Positions 22,865 to 31,683 of a stretch of DNA of 46,512 nucleotides are shown here, piece after piece; the stretch's first letter is position 1, and every line of letters starts with the position of its first letter. Location: assembly GCF_000758165.1 (NCBI RefSeq), contig NZ_JNUP01000063.1:1-46512 (forward strand), read 5' to 3'. The notes beneath the pieces were generated by a model that saw nothing but the letters and a program-made list of their open reading frames with translations, ran no database searches and was not told where the DNA came from. The DNA comes from Spirochaeta lutea. Its GTDB lineage: Bacteria > Spirochaetota > Spirochaetia > DSM-27196 > Salinispiraceae. Position numbers and translations under genes: made by a program.

Positions 22865-24853
22865 TCAGGCGCGATCGGCCCGGGATTCTCCGGTATTTCT
22901 GCCGCTCCTCGGGAACACCACCGCAGCTGCAAATCCTGGTCCCCCTAGGAGGGTGAAGCTGCCTCCTAATTGGCTCTCAGCCAGGTTCCGGATAATCTGA
23001 AGCCCCATTCCCTCGGGATGGTAGGGTGGATGATCGGGAGTATTCGAGGGGGCCTCTTGGCTATCCGGGGGGTGGGACAGACCCGGTCCGCTGTCCCGGT
23101 AGAAAAGGGTGTAATGGGTGGGTGAGGCCTCGATGGCGATGGATATGGTGCCCCGGCTATGCTGGGGAAATGCGTATTTATAGGAGTTGGTAACCAGTTC
23201 GCTGATGATAAGACCACAGGGTAGAGCCTGGTCCAGGGGGAGGAATATCCCCGTGCTGCGTACCTGAAAACCGATCTGCTCCGGGGTAGCCTGGAATCCC
23301 CGGACGGTTAGGCGGCAGAATTCCTGGATGTAGGTTTGCATATCTACCTGGTTTAGGTTGCCTGAGCGGTAGAGAAGCTGGTGGATCTCCGACATGGCGG
23401 TTATTTTTCCATGGATGTCAGAGACCAGGGCTTGAACCTCCGGCTGGTCCGAGGCTGCAGCTTTGAGGTATAGCATGGAAATGATGGTCTGCATGTTGTT
23501 TTTGGTCCGGTGGTAGAGTTCCCTGAGCAGGACCTCTTTCTCCTGGAGGGCTTGAGTAATGGTTCGCTGGTCCTTCTTCCACTGGGTGATGTCCCGGCTG
23601 ATGACCAGAATTCGTTTGCCCTGGAGGGAATCGCCGGGCACGGCTTGGGGCACCGATTCCAGCCAGATCCAAACACCGTCTTTCCGTCTTGTCCGGTAAT
23701 CGAAGTGGGGAATTCCCGGGTCCGCCCCCTCCTGAATCATCCGGTAATAGTCCCGGATCATAGGCTGGTCTTCCGGATGGATGGTTTCCACGGGGTGTGA
23801 ACCCAGAACCTCCTGGGGATCATAGCCGAGAATCCGCTGGACCGAGGGCGAGACATACACACATCTGCCGTCGTAGTCGGTAATGGAAATGAGGTCGTTT
23901 GCCCGTTCACCGATAATCCGGAATTGTCCCTCGGTGCGTTCCAGCTGCACCTGGGCCCAGATTGCGTTTTCCACATACGTAATTACGACCCGCAGGGCGA
24001 TGATCCAGCCGATGAAAAAGGTTATGAGGGTGAGTTTATAAAAGTCCTGGGCTTGGATAGGGTCCAGAGGCAGAAAAATCCCCTGAAACACAAGCAAAAT
24101 GCCCCATATGCCCAGGGCAATTCCCAGGGTAAACCAGAGGATGAAGGTATTGCGCTTCATTTTGTACTGGGTTTCGATCCCTAATACCTTCCGCAAGGGA
24201 TTCAAACGCAGCATGATGCCGGCGGTGAGTACCTGGACACAGGTGGTCACGGCGTGTTTAACGATGATGTTCAGTACGGTAGTGTCCGGAAGGGGCCTGT
24301 CCCAGACAGATAGCCAGAAGGGCGGATTGAGGGACAACAAGGGATTAAAGAGCAGCCAGAACAGTACCCCCCTCAGGGGAAGATACACGCTAATGAAGAG
24401 GATGATCTGCCGCGGGGGAGAGAAGTGGCGGCCTTGACCGTTAATGGAATGAGTTCCGGTTTGCGGTTCAGCCCCCCCGGCGCCTCCTATGCCGGAGCCG
24501 CGATGGCCTTCGGTCATGAGCAAACCGGCAAATCGGGGGAACACGGCCCGGCGGGAAACTAATCCGAGAAGCGCGTAAAAGGCGAGGGAGTCCAGGCTGG
24601 TAAAAAGGTTTGCATAGCCGTTACCGGGCCAGAGCAGGAAGGGAAACCATGAGCCGCCAGCGATGCCCGAAATCAGTCCCCCGGCTGGTCCGTAGGCGAG
24701 GGCTGAAACGATGGGAAAGAGCTGAGCCCAGACAAATCCGATAGATACATCGCTGACACGGAAGGATAGGGTGAGGGGTGTGCAGACAAGGCTGGCGATA
24801 CCCAGCAACCAGGGAAATATTCGCGGTGCTTTGTTCCATCGGAGCTGTTCCAT
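22865..24853 (-). CDS. Membrane histidine kinase, PAS plus HisKA_2 type
   Basis: 662 residues. About seven to eight hydrophobic segments occupy residues 12-295 (MASE-like sensor region, interrupted by a Gly-rich loop near 115-145). A PAS/PAC domain follows (about 308-424, ending LVISRDITQWKK), then a HisKA_2 phosphoacceptor helix with His448 in LLRELYHRTKNNMQTI and a GHKL ATPase (ELVTNSYKYAFP, DSGPG, EGMGLQII). HisKA_2 kinases usually signal to stand-alone or output-linked receivers, and none is adjacent. The start MEQLRWNK was chosen because the upstream 26 codons run into a tandem repeat. No strong ribosome-binding site is seen. Confidence 0.9.
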   Translation of the reverse strand: MEQLRWNKAPRIFPWLLGIASLVCTPLTLSFRVSDVSIGFVWAQLFPIVSALAYGPAGGLISGIAGGSWFPFLLWPGNGYANLFTSLDSLAFYALLGLVSRRAVFPRFAGLLMTEGHRGSGIGGAGGAEPQTGTHSINGQGRHFSPPRQIILFISVYLPLRGVLFWLLFNPLLSLNPPFWLSVWDRPLPDTTVLNIIVKHAVTTCVQVLTAGIMLRLNPLRKVLGIETQYKMKRNTFILWFTLGIALGIWGILLVFQGIFLPLDPIQAQDFYKLTLITFFIGWIIALRVVITYVENAIWAQVQLERTEGQFRIIGERANDLISITDYDGRCVYVSPSVQRILGYDPQEVLGSHPVETIHPEDQPMIRDYYRMIQEGADPGIPHFDYRTRRKDGVWIWLESVPQAVPGDSLQGKRILVISRDITQWKKDQRTITQALQEKEVLLRELYHRTKNNMQTIISMLYLKAAASDQPEVQALVSDIHGKITAMSEIHQLLYRSGNLNQVDMQTYIQEFCRLTVRGFQATPEQIGFQVRSTGIFLPLDQALPCGLIISELVTNSYKYAFPQHSRGTISIAIEASPTHYTLFYRDSGPGLSHPPDSQEAPSNTPDHPPYHPEGMGLQIIRNLAESQLGGSFTLLGGPGFAAAVVFPRSGRNTGESRADRA

Positions 24854-24900
24854 ATTCCAAGTGTAGCCCCACTGGGGAGCTACGACCAGCTTTTTTCGGG

Positions 24901-24963
24901 TGCACCCCCGGGGTGCTCCCCCGGGATGCACCCCCGGGATGCTCCCCCGGGGCGCTGCCCGGG
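24901..24963. repeat. GC-rich 13-bp tandem repeat
   Basis: Four consecutive 13-bp units of the pattern TGC(A/T)CCCCCGGG(G/A), alternating TGCACC and TGCTCC, are followed by a degenerate unit CGCTGCCCGGG. The array lies between the start of the histidine-kinase gene and the 3' end of the RNase R gene, both on the minus strand. It can be read in the kinase frame as an N-terminal extension, but this is unlikely to be translated. Confidence 0.85.
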
Positions 24964-25017
24964 TGCGCTGCCAAACGGTCCCTACCCCAAGGCCGGGTAT
25001 CAGCCCTGAGTCGGGTA

Positions 25018-27114
25018 TCAGCCGCCGGTCTTCCTCCGGCGCCGAGGGCGTTTCTTCGGGCTCTCGGGGGTTCCGGCAGGGGTGGCTTGGTTCTTCTTCC
25101 CGGTACCCCCCTTGCCGGAGGAGCGCTGTGGTGTGGCGGGTGTTCTGCCCGGTGCCCGGGAGGATTTCCTCCCTTCCCGGCGGGGTACGGCGGAGACCTT
25201 GGAAGGTGTTTGAGCGGGGTCTACCAGCCTGAAATCTGCCTTCTGGTCCTCCACGGAAACCTGAGCGATGGTTACCTGTACTGGATCGCCCAGGCGTAAC
25301 ACCTTCCCGGTGCTTTGGCCGGTAAGCTGATACTGCTCCTTGTCCAATTCGTACCGGTCGTCTTTCATCTCGGATACGTGAACCAGACCGTCGATCAAAA
25401 AGTCCTTGAGCTGCACAAAGATCCCGAAGGATGTTACCCCGGAGATAATACCCTCGTAGCTTTCTCCCACCCGGGAGCTGAGAAATTGCATGGACTTGAT
25501 ACGGGTGTATTCCCTCTCGGCCTCAGTGGCGCGGATTTCCATGGCCGTGGAGTTTTCACAGATCTGCTGGAGCTCGGCTTCGGCCTTTTTATCTGCCCTG
25601 GGTTTTTCAACCAGGGCATACTTCTTCAGGAGGCGGTGGATCACTAGGTCGGGGTAGCGTCGGATCGGCGAGGTAAAGTGGGTGTAGGCATCGAAGGCCA
25701 GACCGAAGTGTCCGGTGTTTTCGGTGCTGTAAACCGCCTTGGTCATGGACCGGAGGGCGACCTTTTCAATGAGATCTTTAAAATCCAGGTTTTCGATAAT
25801 GCCCAGCAGTTTCCGGTAATCCTCGCTTTCCAGCTCGCCGCCCGGAGTCCGGTAGGCAATACCCTGGGCCTTAAGCAGGTCCAGGAAGGCCTTGGCATCC
25901 TCGGGAGTGGGGCGCTGGTGAACCCGGTAAACGAAGGGCGGATTTCCCAGGGCCTGGACGTGCCGGGCGACAGTCCGGTTGGCCACCAGCATACACTCTT
26001 CCACTAACCGGTGGGCATCCAGCCGCTGGCTGGGACGTACCTCCGAGGGAATACCGTTGGCGTCCAGGGTGATTACCGGCACAGTGGCATCGAAGTCGAT
26101 GCTGCCGTCCTCCTCCCGCCGGCGGCGGAGCAGAAGACTGATCATTTGCAGCAGGTGGATGGTCTTTCCCAGGGGATTGTGGGCGCCGTCCAGGATGTCT
26201 TCCACCTCCTGGTAGGTGAACCGCCGTTTGCTCCGGATTATGGTTTCTCTGATGCTGTAGTCCACCACATCGCCCCGGCTGTTGATCGTCATAAGGACGC
26301 TGTAGGCCGGTTTGTCCTCATCGGGCCGGAGGCTGCATAATTCATTCGCCAGGCGCTCGGGCAGCATCGGAATGACGTGATCTACAAAATACACGCTGGT
26401 GGCTCGGCGGCGCGCCTCGGCATCCAGGGGACTGCCCTCGCCCACGTAGTAACTCACGTCAGCAATATGAACCCCCAGCTCGAACATGCCGCTGGGCAGC
26501 TGCCGGAGAGAAATCGCATCATCAAAATCCTTTGCGCTCACCGGGTCGATGGTAAAACATAGTTCTTTTCGCAGATCAAGGCGGTGTTTTTTGAGCTTCC
26601 GGAAATTCGGCTCGGAAATACCCCGGGTGTAGGCCAGTACCTCCGGCGGGAACTCCTTGGGCAGACCCTTGGACCGGGCCACCATCTGTAAATCCACCCC
26701 GGTCTCATCGGGGTATCCGATCACGTCGGTTATCTCTCCGGACCGGCTGACCACTACCACCTGGCCGTTTTTCGCCCTGCCGGGCTTGGTTACCCGAATC
26801 GGCCGGGTAAGGGAATCCTCCTCGGGAAGGACCTCCTGGCGGCCTCCGGCGTTCTTATAAATCCCGACAAACTCGTTTCTGCCTTGGGAGACCACGGAAA
26901 TAATACGGCCGATGGGATTCTTGCTCTTCGGCCGGGCAGTTACCTCGGCCTCCACGGTATCGCCGTCCAGGGCTCCGCCGATATTGTCCAGGGGAATAAA
27001 TACATCCTGCCCGCCCGGGACAAGGAGAAAGCCGAATCCCCGGTTGTGCAGGGACAGGACCCCGCGGATCCTTGTTTTTGCGCCACTCTGGTGGCTCTGT
27101 TTGTTTTCACTCAT
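25018..27114 (-). CDS. rnr: RNase R family 3'-5' exoribonuclease
   Basis: 698 residues. Degrades structured RNA processively from the 3' end. A cold-shock-like OB domain near the N-terminus (GVLSLHNRGFGFLLVPGGQDVFIP) precedes the catalytic RNB domain with the DPVSAKDFDDAIS metal-binding motif (Asp cluster, about 195-207), ADVSYYV, and DAYTHFTSPIRRYPDLVIHR toward its end. An S1 domain (about 562-645: YEGIISGVTSFGIFVQL, DGLVHVSEM) and a very basic Pro/Arg/Lys tail (about 650-698) follow. RNase R of enterics is about 810 residues, so this is a short version lacking part of the N-terminal region. It lies 32 bp downstream of the patatin-like gene, probably cotranscribed. Confidence 0.93.
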   Translation of the reverse strand: MSENKQSHQSGAKTRIRGVLSLHNRGFGFLLVPGGQDVFIPLDNIGGALDGDTVEAEVTARPKSKNPIGRIISVVSQGRNEFVGIYKNAGGRQEVLPEEDSLTRPIRVTKPGRAKNGQVVVVSRSGEITDVIGYPDETGVDLQMVARSKGLPKEFPPEVLAYTRGISEPNFRKLKKHRLDLRKELCFTIDPVSAKDFDDAISLRQLPSGMFELGVHIADVSYYVGEGSPLDAEARRRATSVYFVDHVIPMLPERLANELCSLRPDEDKPAYSVLMTINSRGDVVDYSIRETIIRSKRRFTYQEVEDILDGAHNPLGKTIHLLQMISLLLRRRREEDGSIDFDATVPVITLDANGIPSEVRPSQRLDAHRLVEECMLVANRTVARHVQALGNPPFVYRVHQRPTPEDAKAFLDLLKAQGIAYRTPGGELESEDYRKLLGIIENLDFKDLIEKVALRSMTKAVYSTENTGHFGLAFDAYTHFTSPIRRYPDLVIHRLLKKYALVEKPRADKKAEAELQQICENSTAMEIRATEAEREYTRIKSMQFLSSRVGESYEGIISGVTSFGIFVQLKDFLIDGLVHVSEMKDDRYELDKEQYQLTGQSTGKVLRLGDPVQVTIAQVSVEDQKADFRLVDPAQTPSKVSAVPRREGRKSSRAPGRTPATPQRSSGKGGTGKKNQATPAGTPESPKKRPRRRRKTGG

Positions 27115-27146
27115 GTGTTATCTCGTTTCTTCGTTGTTTCAACCGC

Positions 27147-27971
27147 CTAGGCGGTGTACGCCCGGGGAAGCTTTGCCTTTGTTAGTGCGTCCCGAGCGGC
27201 TGTGTATCCACGGTCTACCATCTCGTCGATGGGACTCAGATCGTGGTAGGTAAATCTCCGCAGATCGGGCTGAATGACCAGATCACTGGCGGCAATGCCT
27301 GCTGCAGAGGTTCCGGCCATGAGCAGCATGGTGCTGCGCAGCATGACCTCCAATACATTTCTGGGGGGTCTGCCGGTGTTCTCTGCCTCCCGGTTCAAAT
27401 CCACCCCAATGACAAAATCTGCTCCCATTTCCACCGTTTGGTCTGCAGGAAGATTATTTAGTACCCCGCCGTCCACCAGCATACGGCCGTTGGATTCCAG
27501 GGGCACGAAAATTCCGGGAATTGAGCAGCTGGCCCGTACCGCCTCGCTGAGACTCCCCGAAGAGAACACCACCTCCTGGCCATTCACCAGATCCACTGCC
27601 ACAGCCCGGAAGGGAATCTTCAGATCTTCTATTTTTTTGTCTCCGGTGAGTTGGTGCACCAGTTCCCGGATTCCTTCTGGTTTTACTAATCCCTTCTGGG
27701 GTAGGGTTAAATCCACCAGTTTCCGCCACTCCAGCTCCTTAGCGATGTGCAGAATCCGTTTCCAGTCCAGACCGGCACAGTAGAGGGCTCCCACCAGGCT
27801 CCCAGCGCTGGTACCCGCCACCACATCCGGAACAATCCCCGCCTCATCCAAGGCCTTGAGCACCCCGATATGGGCAAATCCCCTGGCAGCCCCGCCGCTT
27901 AACGCTAAACCGACCTTGCCCCGAATCGGCAGGCCGGATCGTCTGATGAGGGAAAAGAGTGTTTTATTCAT
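27147..27971 (-). CDS. Patatin-like phospholipase (RssA type)
   Basis: 274 residues. A Ser-Asp dyad acyl hydrolase of the patatin family: oxyanion loop GGAARG (26-31), nucleophile elbow GTSAG (53-57, Ser55) and DGG dyad near residue 167. The single-domain length matches RssA/YchK proteins. No signal peptide or membrane segment is seen, so it is probably cytoplasmic. It is the first gene of a likely two-gene unit with the RNase R gene. The substrate is probably a phospholipid or other acyl ester. Confidence 0.92.
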   Translation of the reverse strand: MNKTLFSLIRRSGLPIRGKVGLALSGGAARGFAHIGVLKALDEAGIVPDVVAGTSAGSLVGALYCAGLDWKRILHIAKELEWRKLVDLTLPQKGLVKPEGIRELVHQLTGDKKIEDLKIPFRAVAVDLVNGQEVVFSSGSLSEAVRASCSIPGIFVPLESNGRMLVDGGVLNNLPADQTVEMGADFVIGVDLNREAENTGRPPRNVLEVMLRSTMLLMAGTSAAGIAASDLVIQPDLRRFTYHDLSPIDEMVDRGYTAARDALTKAKLPRAYTA

Positions 27972-28051
27972 ACCTGGTCCTTGGTCTGGTCTCGGTTCTG
28001 GTTATGCAGGGCCCACCCGGGATCGGAGGAGCCCCGGCGGGTCCTAGGGCA

Positions 28052-28080
28052 TTGTATCATGGAGTAACTGGGGTTACACT
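28052..28080 (+). promoter_or_regulatory. Candidate promoter of the kinase/phosphatase/FHA operon
   Basis: TTGTAT (28052-28057) and TACACT (28075-28080) are spaced by 17 bp. An inverted pair GTAAC/GTTAC (28065-28078) overlaps the -10 side and could be a regulatory site. The first gene starts 25 bp downstream. Confidence 0.5.
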
Positions 28081-28104
28081 ACAGGAAAACCCACGGAGGA
28101 TCAA

Positions 28105-28635
28105 ATGGCAGCATTTTTTGACCAGGTGCCCGAGGCGGTACAGCAGCATTTACGGGGGATTATAAGGACTTCCGGCTTGTCGGCTACCGACGAGTCACTT
28201 GAGCAGCTCGCCCAGGGATGGGTCGAGAAGATGGAGCTTTTTACCGCCCAGACCCTGGATCGCGACATGGAAGAGGTCGATGTTCTGCCCCAGGATGATG
28301 CCCGGGGTGCCCTAGTTCTGACCTATTCGGGATCTCTTATTACCCTGGGTCCTCTGGACGGTCAATCCAGGAGTGCGGAATATACCAGCATCGGTCTTCG
28401 CCGGGATGTACCCGATAAGGCATCCAAGGAGGATTCTCGGCTGGAACAGGATGTCACCATGGATGAACCGGTGGTCTTTACCTCCGGCCCCATCCAGAGG
28501 AGCTCGGCGGTGTATAAAATTGCCGTACCCCGAGGCGATTTGTCTCCCGAGGAGCAGTCATTACTCCTAGGGGATGCAACCCAGATCCTTACCGAAGGGT
28601 TTGTCGAGGTCAATAAGACCATCATTCTGGAGTAA
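28105..28635 (+). CDS. Conserved-looking protein of unknown function, first gene of STPK operon
   Basis: 176 residues, soluble and acidic, with no signal peptide or membrane segment. The N-terminal third is helical (FFDQVPEAVQQHLRGI; LEQLAQGWVEKMELFTAQTL), and the middle is strand-rich (RGALVLTYSGSLITLGPL). I do not recognise the family. GGAGG 5 nt before the ATG fixes the start. It precedes the metallophosphoesterase, Ser/Thr kinase and FHA-vWA genes in the same direction, and its stop codon is in the same frame as the next gene. It could be a kinase substrate or accessory factor. Confidence 0.75.
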   Translation: MAAFFDQVPEAVQQHLRGIIRTSGLSATDESLEQLAQGWVEKMELFTAQTLDRDMEEVDVLPQDDARGALVLTYSGSLITLGPLDGQSRSAEYTSIGLRRDVPDKASKEDSRLEQDVTMDEPVVFTSGPIQRSSAVYKIAVPRGDLSPEEQSLLLGDATQILTEGFVEVNKTIILE

Positions 28636-28764
28636 CCCATCAATCCTTCCCTCGATCCCCTACCGAATTGGAACCCGCCTCCCCCCTGGCCTGAGATTCT
28701 GAATCGTGTTCAGAGCCTTACCGACGGGAAGCAGCTTCCCGAGGAGGGAGCGTATCTGGCGCTC

Positions 28765-29706
28765 TTGCAGCAGGCCGAGGCTCTGCTCTACCACGAGGCT
28801 GAAGACTACCGGCCCCGGGATTCCCGGGGAGAGTCCGGGGGTCTGGTGGAGTTGGACCGGGAGCTTCCGACCCTGATTGTTCCGGATATTCACGGCCGTT
28901 ACGGTTTGGTGTTGGCCCTGTTGGGTCTGGAACTGGACGGCAGGGGGCCGGTCTTGGAGCAGATTCATGCGGGGCAATTGCAGCTGGTATGCCTGGGTGA
29001 TTATGTCCATGCCGAGGGACGGGCTTCCCGGCGGTGGCAGCTGGCCTTGGATGAGTTTATAGGGGGATTCAAACGCCATGCTAACATGGATGCCGAGATG
29101 CGGGAGAACCTGGTGACCGTAGCAGTCCTGCTCACCCTGAAAATCGCCTTTCCCCGGAGCGTTCACCTACTCAAGGGAAACCATGAGAACATCCTGAATG
29201 AGAACGGCAGGGGAAACCTGCCCTTCGGAAAATACGCCTATGAGGGCGCCATGGTGCTGGAATGGATGCAGCAGTTCTATGCTCCGGAGGTTCTGGCATC
29301 CTTCGCCAGGGTGGAGCACGGATATCCCCTTCTGGCCCGGGGCAGGGGGTTCCTTATCAGCCATGCCGAACCCAGGGAGTTCTTTTCGCCCCGGGAGGTA
29401 ATCGATTACCGGGATAACCACTCCCTGATTTTAGGTCTGACCTGGACCGACAACGGGAGGGCCCGGGAGGACAGTGTTTCCCGGATGCTGGAGGAGTATC
29501 TGCCCAGTGATGAGCTGCCGGGTTGGTATTTCGGGGGCCACCGTCCTGTAGCCGAGGATTTCGCCCTCCGGGCCGGGGGACGCTTTGTTCAATTTCATAA
29601 CCCCGGCCGCCGGCAGATTATCCGGGTACATGCCGGGGGTGTTTTTGATGCCCACAAGGATATAATCACCCTAGATAACCAGAACGAAGAAACCGCAGAA
29701 GGATAG
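28765..29706 (+). CDS. PPP-like metallophosphoesterase (probable protein phosphatase)
   Basis: 313 residues from the first standard in-frame start, TTG at 28765. Calcineurin-like motifs are in order: VPDIHGRY (39-46), LGDYVHAEG (77-85), GNHEN (about 138), SHAEP and GGHRP. They match PPP phosphatases, except that the usual GDxVDRG has become GDYVHAEG, losing the Asp-Arg pair. The open frame continues upstream with coding-like composition (PEILNRVQSLTDG, LPEEGAYLALLQQ) to the previous gene's TAA at 28633, but has no ATG, GTG or TTG there. A rare start such as ATT or CTG is possible. The gene ends 3 bp before the kinase gene, so it may remove phosphates placed by that kinase. Confidence 0.82.
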   Translation: MQQAEALLYHEAEDYRPRDSRGESGGLVELDRELPTLIVPDIHGRYGLVLALLGLELDGRGPVLEQIHAGQLQLVCLGDYVHAEGRASRRWQLALDEFIGGFKRHANMDAEMRENLVTVAVLLTLKIAFPRSVHLLKGNHENILNENGRGNLPFGKYAYEGAMVLEWMQQFYAPEVLASFARVEHGYPLLARGRGFLISHAEPREFFSPREVIDYRDNHSLILGLTWTDNGRAREDSVSRMLEEYLPSDELPGWYFGGHRPVAEDFALRAGGRFVQFHNPGRRQIIRVHAGGVFDAHKDIITLDNQNEETAEG

Positions 29707-29709
29707 GAT

Positions 29710-31638
29710 ATGGCTCAGATTCCCGAATCGATAGGCAAATACAAGGTACAATCCCTGATCGCCCGGGGCGGCATGGGGGAGGTGTTTAAGGCGGAGCATC
29801 CTACCCTGGGACGGCCGGTGGTCATCAAGCGCCTGACCATGCGGGGGAATCCCGGGGTCGTGGAACGCTTCCGCCGGGAAGCCCAGATTATGATCGACTT
29901 TAAAAGCGAGTACATCGTGGATGTCTTCGATCATTTCCGGGAGGGAAGCTGGTACCACATCGTGCAGGAGTACATCGACGGTATTTCCCTGGACGCCCTG
30001 ATTGAGCGGGAACGCTACCTGCCCGAGCACATTGCCCTGCCCATTTTTCTGGCGGCCTGCCGGGCCCTGGACTACGCCCATGCCCGGGGGGTGGTGCACC
30101 GGGATATTAAGCCGGGAAATATTCTCATTTCCCGCTCCGGCCAGGTGAAGCTGGTGGATTTTGGCATTGCCTCGGTCCGGGGAGGGGAGGGCGAGGCGGC
30201 CCTGACCCAGGACGGCATGACCCTGGGTACTCCTTCCTACATGGCCCCGGAACAGTTCCACAGCTCCCGGACGGTGGATGCCCGGGCGGATATCTACAGC
30301 CTCGGGGTGCTGCTGTACGAGGCGGTTACCGGTAAAAAGCCCTTTCCCGGCAGCTTCACCCCCGAAACCCTGCAGCTCATCCAGCGGGGCCGGTACAGGG
30401 CCCCTGCCCGGGTAAACCCCCGGGTCAGCCCCTTCGTAAACCGCCTGATCAAAAAAGCCATGCATGCCCGGAAAAACCGGCGGTTCTCCACCCTCCGGGG
30501 CATGATGAACCGGGTAGAGCAGTACCTGGGCACCCGGGAATCCCATAAGCGGCCCCAGGAGTACGCCCCCCTCATTGCATCCTATCTGGCGGATGAGAAT
30601 CCGCCGCCTCCCCGGCGGCCGGCGAGCATCACAAAGCTGGTTACGGTTTCTCTTTTGGTGGTGGGAGTTCTCGGTTTGGTATCCATGCTGTTCTACCGGG
30701 GGTACCACCGGGGGCTGTTGTTTCCCTCCCGGTACGGCGGGGTATCCATGGTCATCCAGGTGCCCCGGCAGTACGAGCTGCCAGGGTCCCTGCCCGGAAC
30801 CATTCAGGGGCAACTCATCCCCCTTGGCCTGAATGAATTGGGATCCTACCAGCCGGAAACTGCCGGGGATCCCGGGGTCGGAACCCCGCCGGAAGCTTCG
30901 GCTGCCGGTCCAGACTCCGGAGCGGGGGCTGAGGACCTCCAGGAAGGCCGGGCTCGGGCGATCCCCGTCCATCTCGGCGGGCGGCCCGGGGCGGACGGCG
31001 GTTTGGAGTTCGTTTCCGCCCTCAGCTTTGTGCCCGCCGGGGATTACACCCTCCAGGTGGGGGTGGGCGAGGGGCTGGTGGTCCGCTCCCTAAGGATTCT
31101 GCCCCGGCGGGAGGCCGGCTGGAATCAGCGGGTCCGGTTCCAACTGCCCGAGCCTGAACCCGCCGTCTTGGAGATCGTTCCCCGGGTCAGGGACGGCCGG
31201 ACGGGGATAATCCTGAGCCGGGACGCCAGGATAACCCTCCTGAAGGGGGGGATGAGTGGGGAGGATCTGGAGTTGCTCATACAAATGGCGGGGTACTTTA
31301 GTTCCCGGGTAGAGCTCTCCACCCTGGTAGGCCAGCGAAGGGTCATCATTGATGCATCCCTGGAACCCCGGCCGGGTACGGTGCGGGTTTCATGGCCCGG
31401 GGCCGGGAACGGCCGGCGCCAGCTGGTGTTAAACGGCAGCAGCCGGTACCTGGAGGGTGGACGGGATCCGGAGTTCCGCAGAATCCCCGCCTTGGAAGCC
31501 GGGGGTGAACTAACCCTGGTCCTTGCCCCGGGGACCTACACCCTGGGGTACCAGGAGGACGGGGGGTTTTGGGAGCAGGTGTTTACCCTGGAACCAACCC
31601 AGAGAATTGATGTGGTGTTAGCTGCCGGCCGGAACTAG
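29710..31638 (+). CDS. Membrane Ser/Thr protein kinase (Hanks type)
   Basis: 642 residues. The kinase domain (about 10-275) is complete: Gly loop ARGGMGEV (18-25), VAIK-type Lys40 (VVIK), catalytic HRDIKPGN (130-137), DFG (150-152) and APE (179-181). One membrane segment (about 309-328) leads to a C-terminal extracytoplasmic region of about 310 residues with PEGA-like or beta-rich repeats (YTLQVGVGEGLVVRSLRIL; GTYTLGYQEDGGFWEQVFTL) and no PASTA repeats. AAGGA precedes the ATG. Neighbours are a phosphatase-like gene (3-bp gap) and a two-FHA protein that could bind its phosphothreonine products. Confidence 0.95.
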   Translation: MAQIPESIGKYKVQSLIARGGMGEVFKAEHPTLGRPVVIKRLTMRGNPGVVERFRREAQIMIDFKSEYIVDVFDHFREGSWYHIVQEYIDGISLDALIERERYLPEHIALPIFLAACRALDYAHARGVVHRDIKPGNILISRSGQVKLVDFGIASVRGGEGEAALTQDGMTLGTPSYMAPEQFHSSRTVDARADIYSLGVLLYEAVTGKKPFPGSFTPETLQLIQRGRYRAPARVNPRVSPFVNRLIKKAMHARKNRRFSTLRGMMNRVEQYLGTRESHKRPQEYAPLIASYLADENPPPPRRPASITKLVTVSLLVVGVLGLVSMLFYRGYHRGLLFPSRYGGVSMVIQVPRQYELPGSLPGTIQGQLIPLGLNELGSYQPETAGDPGVGTPPEASAAGPDSGAGAEDLQEGRARAIPVHLGGRPGADGGLEFVSALSFVPAGDYTLQVGVGEGLVVRSLRILPRREAGWNQRVRFQLPEPEPAVLEIVPRVRDGRTGIILSRDARITLLKGGMSGEDLELLIQMAGYFSSRVELSTLVGQRRVIIDASLEPRPGTVRVSWPGAGNGRRQLVLNGSSRYLEGGRDPEFRRIPALEAGGELTLVLAPGTYTLGYQEDGGFWEQVFTLEPTQRIDVVLAAGRN

Positions 31639-31683
31639 GTACTAGTCCGAGGATTGACGGCGGAATATGGGAGGATGAACGGT

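Noticed and set aside
24778-25299. 173-codon plus-strand frame through the 13-bp repeats
   Set aside because: It spans the tandem array and reads antisense to the RNase R basic tail; composition is Gly/Arg/Ser-rich and no ribosome-binding site or motif supports it.
28636-28764. Frameshift or pseudogene between the 176-aa protein and the metallophosphoesterase
   Set aside because: Both products have complete cores, and the in-frame TAA follows a plausible C-terminus; an unusual start is simpler than a broken fusion, though it is not excluded.
29671-30972. 433-codon open frame antisense to the Ser/Thr kinase gene
   Set aside because: It mirrors a kinase gene with all catalytic motifs, is Gly/Pro/His-rich without domains, and arises from GC-rich codon bias on the opposite strand.
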